From positions 4,804,501 through 4,868,500 of the forward strand of contig JAPVLO010000039.1 in NCBI GenBank assembly GCA_027257055.1: DNA of 64,000 bases, given 5' to 3'. Each line of letters begins with the position of its first letter. The stretch's first letter is position 1. A model generated the notes under the pieces. The model searched no databases. It was not told the DNA's origin and saw only the letters and a program-made list of their open reading frames with translations. Of the stretch, positions 24,660 through 36,119 are shown one piece after another. The DNA comes from Cephalopachus bancanus. Taxonomy: Eukaryota > Chordata > Mammalia > Primates > Tarsiidae. The translations under genes were made by a program, and so were the position numbers.

Positions 24660-24885
24660 TTTGACCAAGTTACTTGTTATTTTAATTGACAAATCACAAT
24701 TGAATACATTTACAGGGTGCAATGTAATGTTTTGATATAGATATACAATGAGGAATGATTAAATCAAGATAACTAACATATCTATCACCTCATGCACCTG
24801 TCATTTTTATGGAGAGACATTTGAAATTTACCCTCTTAGTTGTTTTGAAATATACAATACACTATTGTTGACTATAGGCAGCCTG
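24660..24885 (+). mobile_element. L1 3' UTR fragment (L1MA/MB-like)
   Basis: AATGTTTTGATATAGATATACAATGAGGAATGATTAAATCAAG and TGAAATATACAATACACTATTGTTGACTATAGGC are the typical L1MA/MB 3' UTR text. Confidence 0.8.
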
Positions 24886-25262
24886 ATGCATGATAGGTCT
24901 CAAAATTTATGATCCAGCAATCCCACTTCGGGGTACTTATCCAAAGGAATGTAAATCAATATATCAAAGGGACATCTGCACTCTCATATTGATTGTAGCA
25001 CTGTTCACAGAGACAAGATGTGGAATCAACCTAAGGGTCCATCAACGGATGATGGGTAAGAGAATGGAATACTATTACGCCTTTAAAAAGAAAGCAACAC
25101 TGTCATTTTCGACACCATGGATGAAACTTCAGGACACTGTGTTAAGTGAAATACTGCAGGCTCTCACTTACATGTGGAATCTAAGAGACTTGAATTCCTG
25201 GAGATAGAGAGCAGAGTGATGGCTGCCAGGGAATGGGAGATGTTGGCGAAAGAGTACAAAGT
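24886..25262 (+). mobile_element. L1 ORF2-end fragment
   Basis: GATCCAGCAATCCCACTTCGGGG ... CTATTACGCCTTTAAAAAGAAAG ... CTCTCACTTACATGTGGAATC is the region at the end of ORF2 and start of the 3' region. A 105-codon ORF (24890-25207) is its remnant and not a gene. Confidence 0.8.
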
Positions 25263-25464
25263 TTCCCATGGAAACTTTGTTAAACCTGCTAAACCTCAGC
25301 TCCTCATCAGTCAGGCAGAGTTGTACCTTCCTCCTGGAGATGTCACTGTGAGAGGAAGAGGAGACACGTGGCGAGCCCTTCATAAACATGAGCCATCATC
25401 CCACCAACTCTGGATCTCAGAGGATAGAAAGGGTCACAGACCGCAGCTCAGTTCCCTAAGAAAA

Positions 25465-25585
25465 GTGGATCCCAAACCAGGCTAACAGTAGGATCCCTAG
25501 GGGATCCCTACCCCCATCCAAGACCTACTGAGTCAGAGCCACTGGAGGTAGGGCCTGGGAACCTGTATGTTAAGCCCACCATATG
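25465..25585 (+). mobile_element. MER5A-like hAT-Charlie fragment
   Basis: GACCTACTGAGTCAGAGCCACTGGAGGTAGGGCCTGGGAACCTG matches the MER5A interior. A small CCTAGGGGATCC palindrome lies beside it. Confidence 0.6.
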
Positions 25586-25611
25586 ATCAATAAAATGGCA
25601 ACTTGGGCTCT

Positions 25612-28529
25612 TTTTTTTCCCCTTACATTTCATTGGGTTTTTTGTGTGTTGTTTATTTGTTCGTTTGCTTTATTATAAAGATGTGGGGTACAATTCAGGG
25701 TTAGATATACAAACATTGATTATGCAAGTACCCCCTCATTGATGAGATGTGCCCCTCCCTCCCCTAGCAGTTTCCCTCAACTGCCAATCTCACCCCCCCC
25801 ACACTCCTCTGACAGTTTCCCACTACTGCCAATCCCTTTCTTATAGTATTATAATTGTTCAAGGTACACTTATGAGTGAGAACATATGACTCTGTTCTTT
25901 GTTTCTGTGATAAATCACTGAGTATGATAGACTCTAAATCCATCCAAGTTGCTGCGAAGTCCATGTGTTTGTCCTTTATGGCTGCATAATATTCCATTGT
26001 GTATATGTACCACATTTTTTTTAAACCAGTAGAACTTCGATGGGCAGCATGGTTGGTTCCATGTTTTGCTACTGTGAATAGAGCTGCAACAAACATACGT
26101 GTGCAGGTATATTTTTTATAGAATGATTTGAGTTCCTCCAGGTATATTCTCAATAGGGGAATTGCTGGGTCATATGGAAGGTTCTTTCAGAAATCACCAC
26201 ACTGTCTTCCAAAGAGGTTGCACTAGTTTGCATTCCCACCAGCAGTGTAGAAGTGTTCCTTTTTCTCTGCATCCTCACCAGCTCCTCCTTGTACATTTTG
26301 TAGAATTCTGCTGAAAAGCCATCCGGTCTGGGGCTTTTTTTTATAGGTAGTTTTCATATGACAGAGTCAATTTCCTGGGTTGCCATTGGTCTATTTAGTG
26401 TCTCAATGTCTTCTTGTTTCATCCTGGGGAGGTTGTGTGATGTCAAAAGTCTTCCATTTCATTTAGGTTACCAAGTTTGTTTCCATATAGGTGTACATAG
26501 TAGTCTCTGATAATCTTTTGTATTTCTTCAGGGTCAGTTGTGATTTGATCTTTTGTATTTCCGATTGTGTTTAATTGGGCTTTTTCTCTCTTTTTCTTGG
26601 TCATTCTGGCTAGGGGTCCATCAATCTTATTAATTCTTTCAAAGAACCAGCTTTTTGTTTTGTTGATGTTTTCTATGCTATTTTTGTCTTCTATGTCCTG
26701 TATTTGGGCTCTTATTTTGGTGATTTGAATTCTTCTGCTAAAGTTAGGTTTTTAGAGTTCTTCTCTTTCTAGCTCTCTTAGGTGATTTTTTAGGCTCTCA
26801 ATTTGTGATCTTTCCGTTTTCTTGATGTGTGCTCATAGAGATATAAATTTCTCTCTTAGAACTTCTTTCATGACATCCCAGAGGTTTTGGTAAGATGTTT
26901 CTTCATTTTCATTTGTTTCCAGGAATCTTTTAATTTCTTCTTTGATTTCAGTGTTGACCCAGTAGTTGTTCAGCATCATGCTGTTTAGTGTCCATGTCTT
27001 TGTGGGCTTTGGGGAAATTTTTTTGGTATTGATATTTATTTTTATTCCACTGTGGTCTGAGAAGATGCATGATAATATTTCAACCTTAGGGAATTTGTTT
27101 ATGCTTGATTTATGGCCAAAGATGTGATCAATCTTTGAGTATGTTCCATGTGGTGATGAGTAGAATGTATATTCTGTGGTTGTTGGGCGAAATAATCTGT
27201 AGGTATCTATTAAGTCCATTTGGTCGAGTGTCAAGTTTAGGTTCTGGATCTCCTTGTTGATTTTTTGCCTCAGTGATCTATCTAGGGCTGTTAGTGGGTT
27301 ATTCAAGTCCTCTGCTATAATAGGGTTAGAGTCAATGTCTTTTTTTACTTAGTAGTTGCTTTATAAATGCTGGTGCTCCTGTGTTGGATACATATATGTT
27401 TAGGATGGATACTTCTTGTTAATGGATTGAACCTTTAATCATTATGTAGAGTCCTTTTGCATCTTTTTAAATTTTTGATAGCTTAAAGGTTATTTAGTCA
27501 GATATTAAGATCGTGACTCCTGCCTTCTTTTGTGATCCATTTGCCTGGAAACTCGTTTTCCATCCTTTATTTTTGAATCTGTGTGCATCCCTCATGTTGA
27601 GATAGGTTTTCTGGATGCAGCAAATAATTGAGTCATAGTTTCTTATCCAGTTTGCCATTCTTTGTCTTTTCAGTGATGAATTTAGTCCATTCACATTCAG
27701 GCTTATTATTGAAATGTAATTGTTTATCCCTGTCATGAGGTTCTTATAAAGGTTTTTCTTTGTTTACTTATTTTCTTTTGGTTTTGGGGTTGATGTGTGT
27801 GTGTGTTTTCAAGTTTCTTGTTGCACTGTATTCTCTGTTGATTCTGTGCTCTGCTGTTCTCTTGGGAAGTGTGTGGTCACTTTTTTTTTCTTTCTTCTGT
27901 GCTTAATACCTTTTTAAGTATCTACTGTAGAACTGGTCTGAAAGTTGCATAATTTCTTAGGGAATGGATGTCTGGAAAGGATTTTAATTCTCCATCACTG
28001 ATGAAGTTGAACTTGGCTGGGTAGGAAATTCTTGGTTGAAATTATTTATCTTTGAAGACTTTGAATATAGGACTCTAGTCCCTTCCTACTTGAAGTGTTT
28101 CTGCCAATAGGTCTGCTGCTATTCTGATTGGTTTTCCCCAGTAGGTAGTCTGACCTTTCTCTCTTGCTGCCTTTAGGATTTTTTCTTTTGTGCCTACTTT
28201 GTGTAGGAGAATTACTATGTGTCTCCTTCTCATCTGATGTCTTGTGGGGGTTCTCTGTATCTCTTGTGCTTGACTGGTCACATCTCTGGTGAGACGGGGA
28301 AAGTTTTCTTAGATTACCTCCTGGAATACTTGCTCCAAATTGTTCTCCATTTCCCTTTCTTCTTCTGGGATGCCATTCAGGCATAGGTTCAACCTCTTGA
28401 TATAATTGCACATTTCTTGTAGGCTTTGTTCCTTCTTTCTGTGTCTTCTTTCTATGTTTTTTACAGAGTGGGTTAATTCCACGTTCTGGTCTTCAAGTTC
28501 TGAGATTCTTTCTTCAGCTAGATTTCATT
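25612..28529 (-). mobile_element. Rearranged lemur-type L1, antisense, with internal deletion
   Basis: The 3' end is at the left (GGGGTACAATTCAGGGTTAGATATACAAACATTG, as reverse complement). The 3' segment runs to about 26280, then jumps to the region N-terminal of RT (CTGCTGAAAAGCCATCCGGTCTGG), so the RT core and the middle of ORF2 are deleted. The ORF2 start (MTGINNYISI) is at 27736. Its endonuclease domain is in pieces: the usual QET motif reads QKT (catalytic Glu lost), while KIDHI and SDHSG motifs are visible at about 27125 and 27055. ORF1 C-terminal text (AQEIQRTP, ILKAAREKGQTTY) lies at 28075-28411 with a frameshift. Inactive. Confidence 0.9.
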
Positions 28530-28990
28530 GGTTTTTAATATAGCAAAGATAGGTGCAAACATTACCATGGTGAATTTTAGAACATTTCATTCCCCAAAAG
28601 AAACCCCATAGTCATTGGCTCTCACCCCCATACTCACATGTCCCTATCAACCCATTCTCCCATGTCACTACCAACCCTACAGTACCACTAATCTACATTC
28701 TATTTCTGTATATTTCCCTATTTTGTACTTTCATATGAATGAAATCATGTAGCATGTGATCTTTTGCCTGATGTTTCTTTCTCTGAACCTGTTTTAAAGG
28801 TTCATCTACATTGTCACACATGTGAGTACTTCACTCCTTTTTGTGGCCAAATAATATTCCACTGTGTGGAATGACCACATTTTTTCATCTCTTCCCCCAT
28901 TGGTGAGCTATTTCTACCTTTTGGCTACTATGAAGAATGCTGCTATAACCTTTCATGCACAAGTTTTTGTGTGGACCTATATTTCATTTT
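28530..28990 (-). mobile_element. Older L1 3' region, antisense
   Basis: GAATTTTAGAACATTTCATTCCCCAAAAGAAACC ... TTTTTGTGGCCAAATAATATTCCACTGTGTGG ... TGGCTACTATGAAGAATGCTGC is the reverse-complement old L1 3' UTR. It abuts the younger antisense L1. Confidence 0.75.
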
Positions 28991-29325
28991 AGAAATATTC
29001 ATATTCATTTTGGAATATACCTATCTCCAAGGAAGATACACAAGTGGCCAATAAGCACAGAAGAAGGTGTTCAACCTCATTTGTCATCAGGAAAGTGCAA
29101 ATTAAGATTACAATGAGATACCCCTTCACACCCATCAGGATGGCTAGAACCCAAAGGATGTAAAATAGCAAGTGTTGCTGAGGATTTGGAGAAACTGGAA
29201 CCCTCACACACTGCTGGTAGGAATGTCAAAGGGTGCAGCCACTGCGGGAAACCATTTGACAGCTATTCAAATGATTTAACAAAGAGCTACCACATGATCC
29301 AGCAACCACACTCCTGGATAAATGA
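28991..29325 (+). mobile_element. Old L1 fragment
   Basis: CAAGTGGCCAATAAGCACAGAAG, then ATGAGATACCCCTTCACACCC, then TGCTGAGGATTTGGAGAAACTGGAACCC, in L1 ORF2-end order. Confidence 0.8.
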
Positions 29326-29579
29326 CCTGCTTGATCTCTTTTAATCTATGCAAAATGAATTGGGGGTACTTGGCAAGAACAAAGAGAGAGAGGGAGAGAA
29401 GGATAAATGGTGCCTTGAGTGCACAAGGCCCTATCAGGCATGTCCTACCTGCAACCCAAGACAGCTGGTCATGCAGCCCCACAAAATCTTTTAATACCAT
29501 GTGCTTTTTAGCATTCATTCTCCTTGTAAAACCATGTATATCTCCATTTTTGAAGTCCACCATCATGCCTTACTTATGA

Positions 29580-29936
29580 CATCACTTTTTGGCAGCACAT
29601 ACATTTACGAGTAGCTGTTTTCAATGATGAAGCCCAGGAAGAGCAAAATTCGAACAAACATTTCTGACAAGTACCTTGAGAACTCACTAAGAACTGCAAC
29701 CACTTTCATCACACCAGACATTGGTAGATGAGTTTTACAAAACCAAGGTCAAATTTCCCACTAGATTTATATTTTTCTCATTTTTCTAAATTTTATAATT
29801 TAAAAATTTTTTAAAGAATTTGTATGATGTATATATGCTAACCCTATTATAAAATGTATGTGTGGCCCAAGACAATTCCCTTTTACTTGACGCAGCCCCG
29901 GGAAGCCCAAATGTTGGACACCCCTGCCCTAAATGA
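29580..29936 (+). pseudogene. hAT transposase remnant, C-terminal end and terminal repeat
   Basis: In one frame from about 29593 the plus strand encodes, with stops, GSTYIYE-LFSMMKPRKSKIRTNISDKYLENSLRTA, then FITPDI. This matches the hAT-family dimerisation region (GSTYxCEQLFSxMK...SNxxDxxLxxxLR). An in-frame TAG replaces the codon after Glu and a TGA follows soon after. An AT-rich 3' segment and the end CCGGGAAGCCCAAATGTTGGACACCCCTG follow, which look like the inverted terminal repeat of a hAT element. The rest of the transposase is absent. The same C-terminal fold occurs in host genes derived from hAT elements, but the stops here argue against domestication. Confidence 0.7.
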
Positions 29937-30959
29937 CGTCATCAGTTGCACATAAAGAAGTCGCCCTCTGCTCCAACGGGGGAAGAAGGGCTGAGTTGGA
30001 CATGGTGAACCGTGGTGGGACTGGCCGCTATATTTCATGAAAAATGGAGGGAATTTTTAAGTGTAATTTTGACCGAACTGGGGTCTTTGCTTTACCCCCT
30101 CCCCCAACTTTAGAATAAATCCTGCATGAGACCTGGCTTTCCTATGCTTTGTATTGGTTCTAAGGAAATTTCCAGTTCAACATATTCTAAAGATAATTTG
30201 CTGAGAAACAAATCTCTCTCCAAAAAAATTTTGAGAATATGATGCTTCAAAGTTAACAGGATAAACACAAATTGCATCTGTATGTATGAAGCACAACGCA
30301 TTTTCATGAATAATGAAGAAAAATTGTTCTTCGCTTTTCTATAGGATGCAGGATGAGTTCAGTCAGTCAGACCTTGGGCTCTTACTTCATGTTAAGGCAG
30401 AGTCATCGCTAAAAGACCCGCATCTGTGTCGTCCTTTACTCCACACCTGGCGAGTCATAGGCACCCTGTGTTTCTTTACAAGTTCATTGTATGAACTGGA
30501 GGCAGAGGACAGCTGGGAACCCTGGAAATGATGACAGGATTCCAGAAATTGTGGGCATCTCCCAGTCTCACCACAATTCCTCAGTCTCACCACAATTTCC
30601 TCAGTCTCACCACAATTTCCCCATCTCAACACACCTTGCATGGCCCTTGTTACAGAATTAATGTCTAAAAAGACACAGGTGTCTGTCATGAGCATGAGTC
30701 CTGCACAAGATTTTACCGAAGTCCATTTTGAAAGTGCAATTCCTTTGGCTTCCACTTTGTTGTGCCTCCTGTCCTCGGCAAGCCTCATCCTTCCATGTGA
30801 CTAGCTGAATCCTTACGTGCACACACAGATGTGCACAACACTCTCCTACCCCAGCTCTGACACCCTCAAAGCATCCGCTGGACATTTCATTGTATCCATT
30901 CGAGAGGAGTTCAAATGAAGGTGATCAGCTTTTGTGCCATTCTGCAAATCATTCCCCTT
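29937..30959. other. Unassigned, gene-free
   Basis: Contains the small tandem repeat at 30563-30621. ORFs of 65-133 codons on both strands overlap the repeat and carry no recognisable domain. No exon is supported. Confidence 0.5.
30563..30621. repeat. Three tandem copies of a 19-20-bp unit
   Basis: CAGTCTCACCACAATT(T)CCT repeats at 30563, 30582 and 30602, with a degenerate fourth start (CATCTCAACACACC). Confidence 0.95.
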
Positions 30960-31190
30960 ATAATCGATTTTTCTAAATGCTTTATTGAATTATAACTTAC
31001 CTACAGGAATGTGCATAGGTGAGAGGTCAACAGAATAATTTTCTTTACAATTTGAATATACTCCTATAAACCAGTGCCAGTTCAAGAGGCAGAACACCAC
31101 TTTCCCTCCCAGAATATCCCTGGGAACTTTCCAGTCTCCACTCACCCCTGGCTGCCATCAGCCTCAACTTATTTCACCCCATAACCGACT
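30960..31190 (-). mobile_element. Old L1 3' region, antisense
   Basis: GCTTTATTGAATTATAACTTACCTACAGG ... CCAGTTCAAGAGGCAGAACACCAC resembles diverged reverse-complement L1M 3' UTR. Confidence 0.5.
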
Positions 31191-31199
31191 TTCTTGAAA

Positions 31200-31350
31200 T
31201 TCCTGAATGGGGACTATTTTGCCCCTGGGGACATTTGACAACATCTGGAAACATTTTTGTTTGTCTCAGCTTGGAGAGAGTTAGGTTATTAACAATGAGT
31301 GGGTAGAGTCCATCAATGCTGCTCAGTAGGGAAGCCCCCACAACAAAGAA
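31200..31350 (+). mobile_element. hAT-Charlie-like element, partial
   Basis: TTTTGCCCCTGGGGACATTTGACAACATCTGG, then GAGTGGGTAGAGTCCATCAATGCTGCT and GCCCCCACAAC. It is the same family as the fuller copy at 53636-53890. Confidence 0.65.
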
Positions 31351-31955
31351 ACAGCCAACAGAACACCAGCAGGGTCACAGCAGGGAAACTCTGATGTCCC
31401 GAGAATCACACAGCATCTACTATTTTGTGCTTGGGATCACTTTGATTCTGATCATTCCACAGGAAACAGAAATGTCCTTTGAAGATAGATAGACTCCAAA
31501 ACAAAGAAAATCCAGAGTTGCCCATAAACCCAATGCCTTTAGAGCTGAGATCTGGTTTCAGTCTCTTCATCTCATTTTCAAGTGATTTTTCTTAGAATGG
31601 CATCTGCTGGGCTCAGGGCCCCGTGATCCCCACAAAGCTGAGATTCAGATGGGAATTTTGTGCACACCCACACAGGCACACACTGTCATTTACATGCAGG
31701 CATCCACCCACAGATACACACACCTGGAGACACACACAAGACCCAAGACAGACAGCAAACTTCACTGTAATAGCATGGTCTCTTGAAAAGCAGAAAGGCA
31801 CCATTCATTCCAGAGAGGCATCTATTTGTTTAATTCGGCCTCCAACGGTGAAGCTGCCGCTGAGCCCGGCTCTCAAAATCTTCTCCCTCCAGGAAGGAGA
31901 GATGGATTTTTTCTTTACTCAAGAATATAGATTTTAAAAAAACAAACACTTCTGC
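31350..31955. other. Unassigned, gene-free
   Basis: A CA/ACAC-rich stretch at 31660-31740 gives spurious Cys- or His-rich ORFs. No exon is supported. Confidence 0.5.
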
Positions 31956-31959
31956 ATCT

Positions 31960-32180
31960 CAAAGCAGGCTCTACCTCCTGAGCTGCACATATTGATCAGC
32001 ATTTTATTGTCAATTTTCTTTTACTTGAACGGGAGAAAAATATAATCTAATTACGTTCTTACCGACAGTTGGGAATCAGTCACACTAAATCCAATTCTGT
32101 GTGTTTGCATGATTAAGGTGTTTAATTTGGGGGGCAGCAAAGCAAAAGCATTGGCCATGTTTTAATGTCATTAGTACAGA
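31960..32180. promoter_or_regulatory. Candidate conserved non-coding element
   Basis: AT-rich, non-repetitive DNA with clustered homeodomain-type cores: TAATTACG near 32049, and TGATTAAGG and TTTAATTT near 32110-32128. There is no resemblance to any repeat I know and no ORF. The composition is like vertebrate developmental enhancers, but conservation cannot be seen from one sequence. Confidence 0.25.
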
Positions 32181-32560
32181 ATAGACCTAAAGGTCTGAAG
32201 TGTCACCAAGGCAGGAAGCTCATTCTGAGTAAGAAGGGCTTTGATATCTACACAGAGTCAGGGTGGTTCATGGATGCACTGTTCAAGCTACAGCATTGTA
32301 TCTGCATCTCTTCGAGAGTCCATGGAAGATATCCCAAGTTTTGGCTGATCTGCTGTAAAGGGATGGGAGGAGGTGACAAAATCGCCTGGTCCTTGTAGAC
32401 ATCCAACACTGTGCTTCTCAGGCTGCAGATCCCCAGATTCTTCTATCATATAAACCAGTAAAAAAGGGTTTTGTTTTTTTAATTTGGGAACCAACATCAG
32501 GTTGCCAATCTTATTTTTTTTCTTTTTTGTGAGAAGGGACTTTTTAAGTTACCAATTTCA

Positions 32561-32567
32561 GACAGAA

Positions 32568-32601
<34 letters not shown>

Positions 32602-32661
32602 GAGGAGGAGGAGGAGGAGGAGGAGAGAGGGGGGAGGGGGAGGAAGAGGAAAGAAAAGAAA
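32561..32661. repeat. (GA)n/(GGA)n compound microsatellite
   Basis: A GAGA tract passes into GGA units (32600-32625) and then a decayed G/A-rich end. The purine strand is plus. Overlapping Glu/Arg-rich and Ser/Leu-rich ORFs are artefacts. Confidence 0.97.
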
Positions 32662-33230
32662 TTCCACCATGACCAGTCAGAATAGATTAGGTTCTTCTGC
32701 AGTAATAAACAACTTCTAAGTCTTGGTGACTTCAAACAGCAGAAGCTGGTTTTCTCACTCATGCTACACATGCACTGCGTGTCAAGGAGCAGGGAGGTGG
32801 CGATCACTGTTTCCACACTGAACCAGTTCTGTGACTCAGGCTAATAGGGCTGCATCACCTGGAACATCACCAGCCAAGGCATGGAGGGAGAGCATGGCAG
32901 GGCCAGGCACTGGGAACCAAATGCTTCAAACTAGAAGTTCAACCTCACACTTCTGCCCTCAGCCGCTGGCCAGTGCTAGCCATACCCCCTCCCCCAACAC
33001 CACGACAAGGTAGGAAGGAGATATCGTCCTCCCATGCACCAAGAAAGACAGGAGAATTGAATATGAGTATTAGAAATGTCTACCCCACAGCATTTCACAA
33101 GAGAGAAAAAATACGCAAATATAAAAAATTTCAATAGAATAAGCACAATTTCAGAATAAAGATTGTTCAGAACAATTCCCAGGAAAAGGACAGTCGGTGG
33201 TCTTTCAACAATGGGCACATTCCTTTGACA
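32662..33230. repeat. Probable ancient interspersed repeat, family unknown
   Basis: The order CAGTAATAAACAACTTCTAAGTCTTGGTGACTTCAAAC ... TTCTCACTCATGCTACACATGC ... TGGCCAGTGCTAGCCATACC feels like a widespread old mammalian repeat, but I cannot name it reliably. Confidence 0.35.
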
Positions 33231-34550
33231 TTTTTTGTTTTTTTTTTTTTAATTTTATCCTTGACTCATGAATACTTTATAAAGAACCACCATGATCCAA
33301 GGAACACCATTCAGGACCCCCCACTCAAGCTGGTGGTGAAAAAGGCCCAAGAACAGAACACAGAGTTACCTTAGGAAAGATCTAGCCAGGTCATGTTCTC
33401 ACCATCCATGAGCAGACGGTCACCTGGAGGGTCTTCGTACCCAAGCCTCAGACTGTGGGCCTTTACAGCTTGACTCTAGCCCCCTCTGTTTGTTCTTCAC
33501 TGTAAAGTTCTCTGGTCCCAAGATCTAGCATCCCCACTCTAGCTACACCCTCCTTCCAGTCACCTCTCCCACCTCTCATCCCTTCTAAACCTCTTCACAG
33601 CCCAGCCCCGTGTCCCTTCTGGCTTTACCTTCCTGATCAGTCTGGACCCTACAGTCACCTCCTTCCATCATATGCTCCTAAACTGATTCTCCCCTGCCTT
33701 CCCCCACTCCCACCTGGACGACCTCCATACCTGGCTTAACTCCATCAATGGCCTGCCCTGTGGCTGCCCAAGGGCTGCTGAGCGACGCTAGAAATAGTCA
33801 CAGCTCGATCCAGTAGCTCCACCAAACAATCTCACCAACCAACTCACGTGTAGCCTTCACTTTTGTTCAGCAATATTTTTAAGCATCACAAATAGACTCC
33901 AAGCCATGTTTCCTAGGATGATCAACATTAAGCCTCTTCCACATCTCAAAGCCCCCACAGCCCACTCCCACAGCTTTTTCTGTGCAAAGATAGAGCCCAT
34001 TCCAAGATAAGTTCTGTCAACTCCCTCCACCTCACCCCCAAGTCCGTTTATCTTGGCCCTCTTCCTCTGCCTTTCTCATCGCGTAAAGAGAAGCATTCCT
34101 TTTCCTTTCCCAAGCTACCTTCGCTTGTGCCTCACATGAGGCCCTCCCTTCGAGCGCCCATGACTCACTACCTTGACTCATCGTTTGACTCATACATATG
34201 TTGCACTATGTATGCCCCAGGCCTTTAAACTATGGTCATGTTTAGGTCGCCACATACTAAGAAAGGAAACCTTTCATTATTCCTGCTGTGCCCTCAAGTT
34301 ATGACCCCCCTCTCTCGCCTTCCCTGTGTTCCCAAACTTTGTTTGATCCTTCACCGATTCCTTTGATGCAAAGGTCTTCGAAGTTTGCATCGTCTGCAAT
34401 CTTTTCTCCTTCTACCAAATTTTGTCCCCAAGCCATCTCATCACCTTCAACTACTTCTTCCATAAAATTGATTCCCAGATCTGTATGATCCTACTCAAGT
34501 CCATTTCTCAGCTTTCTAATCTACAAGAGCAGAATCCCAATTAGACTTTG
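33231..34550. other. Pyrimidine-rich, gene-free, partly L2-like
   Basis: Long C/T-rich text resembling diverged L2 between about 33600 and 34130 (CTTTTCTGTGCAAAGATAGAGCCC and similar). There is no ORF with domain content. Confidence 0.35.
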
Positions 34551-35040
34551 TTTTTCAGTGGGCAGGTCTACGCAAACCTACCCCTAAGATCCAAAGAAGC
34601 TGAGAAGAAAGGCTGGCATATGCAGTTTCTTTGAAAGAAACATTTAATAGGGACTTATGGGCAGAAGCCATGTCTTTGTCTTGGGTGGTAGCAATACAGG
34701 ATGGTGCATACCATTGCCATCACCCTCAGACTCAGGGTTTATATTCCATAGGGGAGAGTGATTCAGACAACTGAAGTATGATAACGTCGTTGTTTGAGCT
34801 AAAATCAAGATTTATGGTAAGTACATGCTCTGACACATGAGATAATATATAAACAGGAAATCTTAGAGGCCTTCTCAGAAGAGGGGTTAGTCAGAAGTCA
34901 ACATGGCAGATTAGTATCTAAGATGGACCTGTTTTTGTCTCCATAGACTTTATGCCACCAGTCTTTCTCCTCCTCAATGCACCCAGTCATTGTTAGCAAA
35001 ACCATCTCTTGAGTGGAACTCAAAGCATTTTTAAGGGCTC
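34551..35040. other. Unassigned, possibly LTR-derived
   Basis: TCTTTGAAAGAAACATTTAATAGGGACTTATGGGCAGAAGCC and later text could be an old antisense LTR. The family was not recognised. Confidence 0.25.
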
Positions 35041-35344
35041 CCAATTCCCCTACAGGTTAATTTCAGACTCAGCCCAGAGTTGAAAACCCTCCAGATCCTC
35101 AACTACCTTTCTACCCTTGTTCCCAATGCATCCTTTTGATGCACACATTAGTGGAGTTAAAATGAAGTGATTGCTGTTCTTTTCAGACATCCCTGGTATT
35201 CTTCCATAAATGCAATGTTCACCTTTTGAATATCTTCAAGGATTTCCCACATTATACAGAGTAAAATCTTAACTCCTCATCAGGACCTCAGTCTGCCCCA
35301 CTCCTCCCTGCACCTTTCTATTTCCATGTCTTTCTCTAAAATAG

Positions 35345-35770
35345 CCTTGTGTGTTAGTCTGGGTTCTCCAGAGAAAAAGAATGGAGACAAAGATGGAGAT
35401 ATTTAGAAAGGCTGATTTATTGCAAGAGTTTGTCTCACATGGTTGGGGAGGCTGAGGAGTCCCAGAATCTACAGCCAGCAAGCTGAAGACCCAGAAGAGT
35501 CAATGGTTTTATTTCAGGTGGAACCCAAGTCTGAAGGCAGGAGAAGACCAGTGTTCCAGCTCAAGTAAGGTCAGGTGAAGACAGCAAATTGTCTCTTACT
35601 TCACTTTTTTGTTTTATTGAGGCCTTCAGTAGATTGGATGAGGCCCACCTGCATTGGGAAGGGCCATCTTCTTTACTCAGTCCACTGATTCAAATGTTAA
35701 TCTCATCCAGAACCATGTTTAACTAAATACTAGGGCACCTGTGGCCCATTTTAACATAAAATTAACAGCA
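35345..35770 (-). mobile_element. ERVL/MaLR-type solitary LTR
   Basis: Left end GTGTTAGTCTGGGTTCTCCAGAG, then GATTGGATGAGGCCCACC, then TCAAATGTTAATCTCATCCAGAAC, then CACCTGTGGCCC...AAAATTAACAGCA. This is a well-known mammalian LTR in reverse (starting TG..TGTTAATTTTATGT on the minus strand). The exact subfamily (MLT-like) is uncertain. Confidence 0.6.
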
Positions 35771-35779
35771 CCCCTTGTC

Positions 35780-35960
35780 TCCATTCTTGTCCCATCATTG
35801 CACATCCAAACTCTTCCTCTCAAGGCTTAGTTCAAATGCTGCCTTCTTAATTAAGCCTTCCCTGATAACCCCAAAGAGAAGTGATTCCACCCTTCTATGA
35901 AATCTGAAAATGTGTTATGTGTTCCTTTTTCACAGTATTTATTACAAACTGTCTTAGGGC
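35780..35960 (+). repeat. L2 3'-region fragment
   Basis: CTTCCTCTCAAGGCTTAGTTCAAATGCTGCCTTC...AAGCCTTCCCTGATAACCCC...CAGTATTTATTACAAACTG has L2 3'-region order. Confidence 0.65.
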
Positions 35961-36119
35961 CCAAGATAATGATTCCCAAACAAATTATCAACAGAGTGTA
36001 AGAACAGACAGTCTTCTGCAAACGTGAAATACCTCAGGGACTATAGTACATGATCCCTTCACAAAGAAACTGTTGGGTGATGAAAAAATGCCAGGAAAGA
36101 AGAAGCCAGGGAAAGGGGA

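Noticed and set aside
25764..28411. Minus-strand ORFs of 80-157 codons as genes
   Set aside because: They are ORF1 and ORF2 fragments of the rearranged L1.
32484..32816. Glu/Arg/Gly-rich and Ser/Leu-rich ORFs
   Set aside because: Both are readings of the GA/GGA microsatellite.
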